A stretch of DNA of 64,000 nucleotides from Clostridium acetobutylicum ATCC 824 (GTDB lineage Bacteria > Bacillota > Clostridia > Clostridiales > Clostridiaceae): the NCBI RefSeq assembly GCF_000008765.1, contig NC_003030.1:264001-328000 (forward strand), in the 5' to 3' direction. The notes below the pieces were generated by a model. That model was not told the origin of the DNA. It made no database searches and worked only from the letters and a program-made list of their open reading frames with translations. Within the stretch, counting starts at the first letter, position 1, and every line of letters starts with the position of its first letter. This document shows, piece by piece, positions 57,564 through 64,000 of this stretch. A program made the translations under genes and the position numbers.

Positions 57564-58850
57564 TTAGAACTTGGGTCCAAAAATTTCATTACCGCATACA
57601 TATCTCTTCATTATATTTCTGTCATCTCCAAGGTATATAAATCTTTCTAGTCTTTCGGTAAGATCATAGTCTTCAGGATATAAATTTGAATCATTTATTA
57701 CTAGGGCATCAAAGTCGTATCCTTCTTCAAAACTTCCTACTTTTCCAAAAAAACTACCACCTTTTTTGGTAGCCATGTAAAAAGCCTCAGAGGTGGATAA
57801 GAACATATCCTTTTTGCCAGATTCTTGCCACTTTATTTTGGAATTTTGTATTGCATAAGCAATAACCTTAAATAGAGAACAAGTATGTCCAGCGCTTATA
57901 TCTGAACCTAGAACAACATTAATACCTAAATTTAAATATTTTCTTACAGGCATCATTCCACTACCAAGATTGAAATTAGACGTTGGACAATGCACAATGG
58001 TAACATTATTTCTTTTAATTAAATTAATTTCTTCTTTGGATGAATGAATACAATGAGCCATTAGTGTAGGTGTATTTCCAAATAAGCCGAACTTATCATA
58101 TACTTCACCATAAAAATTGCTTTTCTTATGTAAAGATTTGACTACAGCTATTTCGTCTAAATTCTCTGAAAGATGAGATTGAACGGGAAGTCTATATTTA
58201 TAAGAAAGTTTGCCTAAACCATCCATGAGTTCATTTGAGCAGCTTGGTACAAATCTTGGGGTTATTATTGGTTTTACTATATTTGATTTATCTTTGTATT
58301 TTAAAATTATCTCCTCTGTATCATTTAGAGAAGTAATATAGTTTTCTGTCAAGTAATCAGGACAATTGTAATCCATATTTACTTTACCAACATAGGCACC
58401 AATTCCAGATTTTATAAGCATGTTAAAAAGCTCAATTGTAGAATCTTTGTGCAATGTAGCAAAAAGTGCAACTCTAGTAGTGCCGTTTTTTATTAAGTCT
58501 TTTATTAATCTTCCATAAGTTTTTTTAGCATAATCTACATTTAGAAATTTTGCTTCTTCTGGAAAGGTATAATTATTTAGCCATGGAAGAAGTTCCTTAT
58601 CCATACCAATACCTAGATTTTTATATTGAGAAGCATGGGCATGAAGATCATTCATTCCAGGTATAATAATATTATTTCTGAAATCTATTATTGGATTGCC
58701 TTTGTATTTATCTGGAAGATTGCTAGAAACGGAAGCTATTTTTCCGTCTATTACAACTATATAAGAGTCTTTCATTATAGTAAATTTATCTGATGTTTTT
58801 GTGAATATTAAATTTCCTTTGAAGATTTTTAAATTAATGTCTTTTTCCAA
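57564..58850 (-). CDS. guaD: Guanine deaminase (amidohydrolase)
   Basis: Protein of 428 aa of the Zn-dependent amidohydrolase family. Metal ligands and motifs are HAHASQY, PVQSHLSEN, LMAHCIHSS and GSDISAG; LLPWLNNYTFPEEAKF is the guanine-deaminase marker. It converts guanine to xanthine and ammonia. TTG at 58850 has AAGGAGC eight nt upstream; the open frame extends to 58886 but without a suitable start and site. It heads an operon with modA and modB. Xanthine can be further oxidised by a molybdoenzyme, which could explain the association. Confidence 0.9.
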   Translation of the reverse strand: MEKDINLKIFKGNLIFTKTSDKFTIMKDSYIVVIDGKIASVSSNLPDKYKGNPIIDFRNNIIIPGMNDLHAHASQYKNLGIGMDKELLPWLNNYTFPEEAKFLNVDYAKKTYGRLIKDLIKNGTTRVALFATLHKDSTIELFNMLIKSGIGAYVGKVNMDYNCPDYLTENYITSLNDTEEIILKYKDKSNIVKPIITPRFVPSCSNELMDGLGKLSYKYRLPVQSHLSENLDEIAVVKSLHKKSNFYGEVYDKFGLFGNTPTLMAHCIHSSKEEINLIKRNNVTIVHCPTSNFNLGSGMMPVRKYLNLGINVVLGSDISAGHTCSLFKVIAYAIQNSKIKWQESGKKDMFLSTSEAFYMATKKGGSFFGKVGSFEEGYDFDALVINDSNLYPEDYDLTERLERFIYLGDDRNIMKRYVCGNEIFGPKF

Positions 58851-59227
58851 TAGGAACAGCTCCTTACAAGAATGATGTGAATACAATCATATACTTTATT
58901 TTAAGTGTACGGAACATAACTATACGTAACAAGTTGTTATTCAAAGTTATGTTTTATTAATTTATATAATATCACAATATTTGGAATAACCAAAATATTA
59001 AATTATTAATAAAACGAGTAAAAAATAATAAAAATAGCTAAAAAATAGATATAAATTGATAATTCGTTAAAAAACTCGCGTTTTGATTGATTAAACATAA
59101 GGACAGAACATACTGGGAAATTAAAAATGAAGTCTAGAATATTTTATAGCACCATGGATAATCAGTGAGATTTTATTCATAAGTATATATTGTTTGAGGA
59201 ATAAGTATTAGGTTTGGGGGTGATGTG
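58851..59227. promoter_or_regulatory. Divergent guaD/mog control region with nested palindrome
   Basis: AACATAACT (58913-58921) and AGTTATGTT (58945-58953) are perfect 9-bp inverted arms; between them TAACAAGTTGTTA (58927-58939) is itself an exact palindrome around its central base. It lies about 60-100 nt upstream of guaD. It may be an operator for guaD-modAB. The rest is AT-rich with no gene; no purine or Moco riboswitch was recognised. Confidence 0.5.
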
Positions 59228-59743
59228 ATGGATTCAATAAAGTTTTCTATTCTAACGTTAGACTATAAATTAGATAGAAATGATAAAGAATTAACTGGGA
59301 AGATTATTTATGATTATATTAAAGAAAAGAGCTTAAATGTTTTAGATTATAGTACCATTAAAGAAGATAAAGATGCTATTAAGGAAAAGTTAATCTATTT
59401 ATGTGAGGAGCTAAAAAGTGATGTTGTATTAACAAACGGAGGAACAGGATTTTCTAAAAGAGATGTGATGCCTGAAGCAACTCTTGAAGTTATTGAAAAA
59501 CAAATACCAGGATTCTCAGAGATAATAAGATGTAAGACTTATGATATGACTAAGGAGGCTATATTATATCGTGGAATTAGTGGAATCAGAAATAAAAGTA
59601 TAATAATAAATCTTGATGGGAGACCTAACTATATAAGACAAAGCCTTGATTTAATTATAGGACCTTTAATATATGGAGTTAAAATTCTGAAGGAAAGCGT
59701 TTCGGATTCTATAATAGAAAAAATAGTAAACTGCAAACAATAA
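59228..59743 (+). CDS. mog: Molybdenum cofactor biosynthesis protein, Mog/MoaB family
   Basis: Protein of 171 aa of the MoCF_biosynth fold. The pterin-binding motif TNGGTGFSKRDVMPEATLEV is near residues 75-94. It activates molybdopterin with ATP for molybdenum insertion. It is close to Mog in length, but Mog and MoaB are hard to separate here. ATG 59228 has TTGGGGG seven nt upstream; GTG 59225 is an alternative. It is divergent from guaD-modA-modB, which supports a molybdenum role. Confidence 0.87.
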   Translation: MDSIKFSILTLDYKLDRNDKELTGKIIYDYIKEKSLNVLDYSTIKEDKDAIKEKLIYLCEELKSDVVLTNGGTGFSKRDVMPEATLEVIEKQIPGFSEIIRCKTYDMTKEAILYRGISGIRNKSIIINLDGRPNYIRQSLDLIIGPLIYGVKILKESVSDSIIEKIVNCKQ

Positions 59744-59770
59744 TTTAAAAAATCATATATGTCAATAATA

Positions 59771-59804
59771 AAACTGATGGTATAAGGTATCATTAGTTTT
59801 TTTA
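59771..59804 (+). terminator. Terminator of mog
   Basis: AAACTGATGGTA pairs with TATCATTAGTTT (G-T pairs) around 5 nt, followed by a T-run. Confidence 0.8.
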
Positions 59805-59849
59805 TTTATGATAAAATATAGTTAGTATGATTATAGGGAGATGTTATTA

Positions 59850-60578
59850 TTGGATAAAATTAATGAATTAAAAAAGATAGTTGCTGAAAGTTCTAGTATA
59901 GTCTTTTTTGGAGGGGCTGGAGTTTCTACGGAGAGTAATATACCTGATTTTAGATCTGAAAATGGTTTGTATAAAACTAAAAATAACTTTTCATACCCAC
60001 CAGAGGTTATGTTAAGTCATACTTTTTTTAAAAATCATACAGAAGATTTTTTTGAATTTTATAGAGAAAAAATGATATTTAAAGATGCAAAACCAAATGC
60101 CGCTCATTATTCATTGGCAAAGATTGAGGAGCAAGGTAAGCTTAAAGCAATAGTAACGCAAAACATAGACGGACTTCATCAACTTGCAGGCTCTAAAAAT
60201 GTATATGAGCTCCATGGTTCTATTCATAGAAATTATTGTATGGATTGTGGAAAGTCTTTCGATTTAGAGTATGTTATAAAAAGCGAAACAACTATCCCTA
60301 AATGTGATAAGTGTGGTGGAATAGTTAAACCAGATGTTGTTTTGTATGAAGAGGGATTAGATGATAGTATAATACAAAATTCAGTTAAGGCTATAAGTGA
60401 GGCAGATACTCTTATAGTAGGAGGAACGTCGCTTGTTGTATATCCAGCAGCTGGACTTATAAGATACTTTAAAGGAAATAAGTTAATTCTTATAAATAAA
60501 TCAGCTACAGCTTACGATAATGAAGCAGATTTAGTTATAAGTGATAGTATAGGTAAGGTATTAGAAACTGTAATATAA
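59850..60578 (+). CDS. cobB: NAD-dependent protein deacetylase, Sir2 family
   Basis: Protein of 242 aa. NAD-binding GAGVSTESNIPDFRS is near residues 21-35, TQNIDGLHQLAGS near 102-114, catalytic His in ELHGSIH, and four Zn cysteines in CMDCGKSF and CDKCGG. It removes acyl groups from protein lysines using NAD+. TTG 59850 has AGGGAG nine nt upstream; ATG 59841 directly abuts that site. It is 24 nt before dinB, so the two probably share a transcript. Confidence 0.93.
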   Translation: MDKINELKKIVAESSSIVFFGGAGVSTESNIPDFRSENGLYKTKNNFSYPPEVMLSHTFFKNHTEDFFEFYREKMIFKDAKPNAAHYSLAKIEEQGKLKAIVTQNIDGLHQLAGSKNVYELHGSIHRNYCMDCGKSFDLEYVIKSETTIPKCDKCGGIVKPDVVLYEEGLDDSIIQNSVKAISEADTLIVGGTSLVVYPAAGLIRYFKGNKLILINKSATAYDNEADLVISDSIGKVLETVI

Positions 60579-60602
60579 TTTTATTTTGTGAGGTTTATAT
60601 AA

Positions 60603-61793
60603 ATGAGTAAGGTAATATTCCACGTTGATGTAAATTCAGCATTTCTTTCGTGGACTGCTGTTGAAAAACTTAAAAACGGAGAGGATATCGACATAAGAAA
60701 AGTACCATCAGTTATAGGTGGGGACGAGAAGTCAAGGCATGGAGTGGTTCTTGCAAAATCAACTCCGGCTAAAAAGTATGGGATAGTAACAGGTGAAAGC
60801 CTCTACCATGCAAGAAAGAAATGCCCTAATATACTAGTGTTTCCTCCGCGATTTGATACTTACAGAAAAGCAAGTGAAAGCATGATGAATTTACTTAAAA
60901 GATTTACACCTCATATAGAAAAGTATTCAATTGACGAGTGTTTTATGGATGTGACTAATGATTTAAGAGGAATGGAAAGCGTAGAGTTTGCGAGCATAAT
61001 TAAGGAGAGAATAAAAAATGAGTTGGGGTTTACTGTTAATGTAGGAATATCTACTAATAGACTTTTAGCTAAGATGGCATCGGAACTGAATAAACCTGAC
61101 AAGATAAACACATTGTATAAACATGAAATTAAAGATAAAATGTGGCCATTACCTGTTGGTGAGCTATTTATGGTTGGGAAAAGTATGAAGAGGAAGTTAA
61201 ATGAACTACACATTAAAACCATTGGTGAACTTGCAAAATATGATGTTAATATTCTTAAAGCCAAGTTTAAAAGTCATGGAAATATGGTTTGGGAATATGC
61301 TAATGGAATAGATAATTCGGATATAAGTAGATACAGAGATGAAATAAAGTGCATAAGTAATGAAACAACACTATCTATGGATTTAACAGATACGGAAAAG
61401 ATTCATAAAATACTAGTAACCTTATGCGAAAATTTAGGTCAAAGGCTTAGAGATGCTAACAAATACTGCACATCAATTTCTGTAAATATAAGAACTAGTG
61501 ATTTTAGAAACTACTCCCATCAGAAAAAGCTAAAGAATGCTGTGAGTAGTACTAGAGATATCATACTTTATGCAGATAAGATATTTAATGAAATGTGGGG
61601 AAGAGAACCTATAAGACTTTTGGGAGTTCAGCTTTCTGGATTATGTAGTGGAAGCAGTGTTCAAATATCTATGTTTGATGAAAAAACTGATACTAGAAAT
61701 GAGATTTTAGATAAGACATTAGATTCTATAAGAAAAAAATACGGTGACAATGTTATTATGAGGTCAGTTTTATTAGAAAAAGAAGAAAAATAA
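60603..61793 (+). CDS. dinB: DNA polymerase IV (Y family)
   Basis: Protein of 396 aa. Catalytic acidic residues are Asp9 (HVDVNSAF) and Asp111-Glu112 (SIDECFMDV). The helix-hairpin-helix thumb and the little-finger domain (about 235-350) are complete. A C-terminal sequence SVQISMFDEKT near 356-366 fits the QxxLF-type beta-clamp motif. It does error-prone and translesion synthesis. ATG follows GTGAGG. Located downstream of the sirtuin and upstream of a DnaA-box cluster. No LexA box was recognised in the short upstream gap. Confidence 0.94.
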   Translation: MSKVIFHVDVNSAFLSWTAVEKLKNGEDIDIRKVPSVIGGDEKSRHGVVLAKSTPAKKYGIVTGESLYHARKKCPNILVFPPRFDTYRKASESMMNLLKRFTPHIEKYSIDECFMDVTNDLRGMESVEFASIIKERIKNELGFTVNVGISTNRLLAKMASELNKPDKINTLYKHEIKDKMWPLPVGELFMVGKSMKRKLNELHIKTIGELAKYDVNILKAKFKSHGNMVWEYANGIDNSDISRYRDEIKCISNETTLSMDLTDTEKIHKILVTLCENLGQRLRDANKYCTSISVNIRTSDFRNYSHQKKLKNAVSSTRDIILYADKIFNEMWGREPIRLLGVQLSGLCSGSSVQISMFDEKTDTRNEILDKTLDSIRKKYGDNVIMRSVLLEKEEK

Positions 61794-61795
61794 AG

Positions 61796-61868
61796 TTATG
61801 CACAAAAATAAATTTAATAAGCTAATTATCCACAAACAAACCTTAATTAAAAAGATAAATGTGGATAA
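61796..61868. promoter_or_regulatory. Cluster of three DnaA boxes
   Basis: TTATGCACA at 61796-61804 (matches TTATNCACA), TTATCCACA at 61826-61834 (consensus) and TGTGGATAA at 61860-61868 (consensus on the other strand). All three lie within 73 bp between dinB and a convergent gene, far from any visible dnaA gene. Confidence 0.6.
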
Positions 61869-61871
61869 GAT

Positions 61872-61912
61872 AAGTCCGGTTAATAAGAAGTTTTCTATAT
61901 TAAGCGGACTTT
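61872..61912. terminator. Bidirectional terminator between dinB and the ABC operon
   Basis: AAGTCCG-GT-TTAATA pairs with TATTAA-G-CGGACTT, then TTAAATTATTTT. It lies between convergent stop codons. Confidence 0.75.
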
Positions 61913-61920
61913 AAATTATT

Positions 61921-62655
61921 TTAACGAAATTCTTTGTTTTTGAATACTTTTGTTCCCAGTGAGACTGAAGCCACAAATATTAAAGCTGTAAGTATAAATA
62001 TATATATAGGACATTCTACATTTAGAGAATTTTTAACGTTAAAGAACATACCTTTACATATATAAGAATAAGGAATAAAAGTAGAAAAACTATAGCAGCT
62101 TGCTACGAAATTAGGAAGACTTAAAACTATGCCAATTACTAATGGGAGTGCAAAGTTTTTAAAATTCATGCTTAAAAAATGTTGAATACATATAAGAGGC
62201 AAAGAAAATAGAAGTCCTATGATAGGGCCATAAAATATAAATGCCTTTACAGTTTCTTTTGGTAGAAGGACTTTTACAGATATAAATATGATTATAATAT
62301 ACAAAATAATATTTATAAAAGCTATTACAAAAGTACTGAATATCTTGCTTAAGTAGATATCTTTATGGGATTTATCAGTAATTAAAATATTATTTATATT
62401 GTTATTTTTAAATTCAACTCTCCATTGAAGAGATACTAATGCTGACAAAAATACAGGGAAGAGGATTCCGCCATATAAAGAGGAACTTTGTACGTATATG
62501 GCATTCCACATTTCACTTGTACCAGAAATTTTAACACTTCCAGTATAAATATTTAAAAGACCAATAGATACTAATAGTAGAGGAAAGAAAAACGCAAGTA
62601 TTGCTCCAAGCATAGATTTTAATTTTAGTAATTCACATTTGATAAGTTTACACAT
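61921..62655 (-). CDS. ABC-2 permease, lantibiotic-immunity type (LanG-like)
   Basis: Membrane protein of 244 aa with six predicted spans and a start MCKLIKCELLKLK typical of the SpaG/MutG/NisG group. It is the third gene of a minus-strand operon ATPase-permease-permease. ATG 62655 has GGGAG eight nt upstream; GTG 62664 overlaps the site. Its 5' end runs close to the stop of the preceding gene. Two unequal permeases with one ATPase form the LanFEG layout, giving export of membrane-active peptides. No lantibiotic genes are visible here. Confidence 0.78.
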   Translation of the reverse strand: MCKLIKCELLKLKSMLGAILAFFFPLLLVSIGLLNIYTGSVKISGTSEMWNAIYVQSSSLYGGILFPVFLSALVSLQWRVEFKNNNINNILITDKSHKDIYLSKIFSTFVIAFINIILYIIIIFISVKVLLPKETVKAFIFYGPIIGLLFSLPLICIQHFLSMNFKNFALPLVIGIVLSLPNFVASCYSFSTFIPYSYICKGMFFNVKNSLNVECPIYIFILTALIFVASVSLGTKVFKNKEFR

Positions 62656-62660
62656 AATAA

Positions 62661-63407
62661 TCACTCCCTTATGTCCTTAAAATTGAAAGTTATAATTCCG
62701 ATGATTAAGAATAAAACGCAATAAATTAGAGAAACAATAATTGATTGTCTTAAAATAGTTGTATTAGAAAAAGGTGTTGAGTTTGAAAAATACAAGTATG
62801 GTATATATGGTATTAAACCATCACTTAAGTGTATAGCGTTAAAGCCAACTGCAGCTAAAAGAGAAACAATAGTAGAAGTTGTAATATCCTTTAATAAAGA
62901 TATCAGAAATAGTTGAAAACTAACTAAGCCTAAAGAACAAAGTAATTCAAAGGATATATAGCGTACAATGACACCATCATTAAAAGTAAAAGGAATATTA
63001 AATATTTTTGCTTCAACTACTAAAATGCATACACCAATCAATATCATTAAAATAGTAGATAGCATTAGTAACATCCATTTGGCAAGGTATATGTTTCTTC
63101 TTTTAAGATTACTTGAACATATAGAGGTTAAGGAATCATTTGAAGTCTCAATGTAAAATACATAGATACTTATTGATATCACAAATAAAAGAAGTATAAT
63201 ATGCCAAGCTAGCATGGAGTGATTGGCAAAGAGTAGACTTGAGAAACTATTTTTTAATCCGCCATAGGCTATAAAACTTTTTTTCCTAAAGTAAAGGCCT
63301 ATACATAACATAGAAGTAGATAAAAGCACCGGAAAAAGGAACAAGAATTTTATAAGGCTTTTTCTAAATTTCATAAATTCTAATTTTAAACAAGTAAGAG
63401 TCTCCAT
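62661..63407 (-). CDS. ABC-2 permease, lantibiotic-immunity type (LanE-like)
   Basis: Membrane protein of 248 aa with six predicted spans and start METLTCLKLEFMKFRKSLIKFLFLFP, as in SpaE/MutE/BcrB-like permeases. ATG 63407 has GGAGGT seven to eight nt upstream. It is adjacent to the ATPase stop (63408) and followed directly by the LanG-like permease. The three together are the second transport system of this immunity-like type in the window, apart from the LnrLMN-like modules. Confidence 0.78.
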   Translation of the reverse strand: METLTCLKLEFMKFRKSLIKFLFLFPVLLSTSMLCIGLYFRKKSFIAYGGLKNSFSSLLFANHSMLAWHIILLLFVISISIYVFYIETSNDSLTSICSSNLKRRNIYLAKWMLLMLSTILMILIGVCILVVEAKIFNIPFTFNDGVIVRYISFELLCSLGLVSFQLFLISLLKDITTSTIVSLLAAVGFNAIHLSDGLIPYIPYLYFSNSTPFSNTTILRQSIIVSLIYCVLFLIIGIITFNFKDIRE

Positions 63408-64000
63408 TTATTGTCTACCTCCTATTAAATCTATAAATATATCTTCAAGTCTTGCGTCCGGCTTATATTTAGACTTTAAGTTTGAAAGAGAACCTTCGTA
63501 AAGAAGTGTGCCCTTATTGATTATTCCTACATCATCAATCATTAGTTCCATTTCGCTTAAAATATGAGAACTTATGATAATGGTTTTATTGTGCTTTTTA
63601 GCTAAATTTACTATAAGATTTCTAATTTCTTTTATACCCATTGGATCTAAACCGTTAGTAGGCTCATCAAGTATTATGAGTTCTGGGTTTCCAATTAAAG
63701 CTTGTGCTATGCCAAGTCTTTGCTTCATTCCAAGAGAAAACTTACTTACCTTCTTTTTTCTATGCTCATAAAGATTAACTAGTTTTAAAACTTCATCTAT
63801 AGCATTTTTATCAACACCCTTTATATATGACCATATCTTTAAATTTTCGTAAGCATTTAAATGACCATAATAAGAAGGGGATTCTACTAATGCACCTACA
63901 TTCTTTAATATTTCAGCTCTATTTTCTTTTAGGTTTTTTCCGAAGATTTTTATACTACCGGAAGAATTTTTTATTAGTCCTAATATCATTCTTATGGTAG
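63408..64000 (-). CDS. ABC ATPase, lantibiotic-immunity/BcrA type, partial
   Basis: The C-terminal 196 or so residues of an ATPase; the frame is open through the window end (TIRMILGL...), so Walker A is outside. Visible parts are the signature FSLGMKQRLG, Walker B LIILDEPTNGLDP and the H-loop IISSHILSEME. The characteristic ESPSYYGHLNAYENL near the Q-loop fits BcrA/LanF. It belongs to the operon with the two permeases downstream. It may be preceded by a two-component system beyond the window. Confidence 0.88.
   Translation of the reverse strand, partial: TIRMILGLIKNSSGSIKIFGKNLKENRAEILKNVGALVESPSYYGHLNAYENLKIWSYIKGVDKNAIDEVLKLVNLYEHRKKKVSKFSLGMKQRLGIAQALIGNPELIILDEPTNGLDPMGIKEIRNLIVNLAKKHNKTIIISSHILSEMELMIDDVGIINKGTLLYEGSLSNLKSKYKPDARLEDIFIDLIGGRQ

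Noticed and set aside
58851..59227. Purine or molybdenum-cofactor riboswitch upstream of guaD or mog
   Set aside because: I looked for the conserved core words of both classes and saw none; only palindromes are present.

Overview
The window is AT-rich and its gene content, codon use and gene order are those of a low-GC anaerobic Firmicute of the genus Clostridium. The order fructose PTS, nif cluster with a nifN-B fusion and split nifV, ldh, leuA, rRNA operon, aspartokinase, modAB strongly resembles Clostridium acetobutylicum. That identification rests on recognition; no database was searched.

Layout. 1-2.2 kb: end of a fructose PTS operon (1-phosphofructokinase, IIA, IIBC). 2.3-13.7 kb: envelope-defence and transport region, with a chloramphenicol acetyltransferase-like gene, two paralogous ATPase-permease-permease modules flanking a DesK/LiaS-type kinase and NarL-type regulator (LnrJKLMN-like layout), a MacB/LolD-like ABC pair and a half-length TSUP permease. 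13.7-18.4 kb: small unknown gene, an internally deleted IS256-family relic, a VOC protein, a chemoreceptor and two decayed fragments (a radical-SAM peptide maturase N terminus and an Fe-S reductase). 18.4-30.6 kb: a one-component HTH/ligand-binding regulator divergent from a compact nif cluster nifH-nifI1-nifI2-nifD-nifK-nifE-nifN-B-nifV(omega)-nifV(alpha). 30.6-46.4 kb: TspO, a HAD phosphatase, a four-unit 97-bp repeat array, a GntR/ABC operon, Rex-type-controlled ldh, a second ABC pair, a GNAT protein, a thioesterase, a KimA-like permease, T-box-controlled leuA, aspA and an unknown helical protein. 46.4-51.8 kb: complete rRNA operon 16S-23S-5S-tRNA-Lys with tandem promoters and processing stems. 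51.8-64 kb: Cys-rich small protein, HD-GYP protein, aspartokinase, cytoplasmic parvulin, guanine deaminase-modA-modB divergent from mog, sirtuin, DNA polymerase IV, a three-DnaA-box cluster, and a lantibiotic-immunity-like ABC operon cut by the window end.

How the genes work together. The nif cluster encodes Fe protein, MoFe protein, cofactor scaffold (NifE and NifN-B), NifB radical SAM chemistry, homocitrate synthase in two subunits and the NifI1/NifI2 switch. It lacks nifU, nifS, nifX, nifQ and nifA, so Fe-S supply must come from housekeeping genes. Molybdate uptake (modA, modB, without modC) and a Mog-type cofactor protein lie 28 kb downstream beside guanine deaminase, suggesting a link to purine breakdown through a molybdoenzyme. 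The regulator beside nifH has a molybdate/LysR-type effector domain and is a candidate sensor joining these functions.

Most distinctive observations: the duplicated LnrLMN-type modules around one two-component system; the stem-loops between nifH and nifI1 and between nifK and nifE; the 97-bp array whose last copy alone is a complete 101-bp palindrome; the guaD-modA-modB / mog arrangement with a nested palindrome; and the DnaA-box cluster behind dinB. I did not find a clearly unprecedented multi-gene system.
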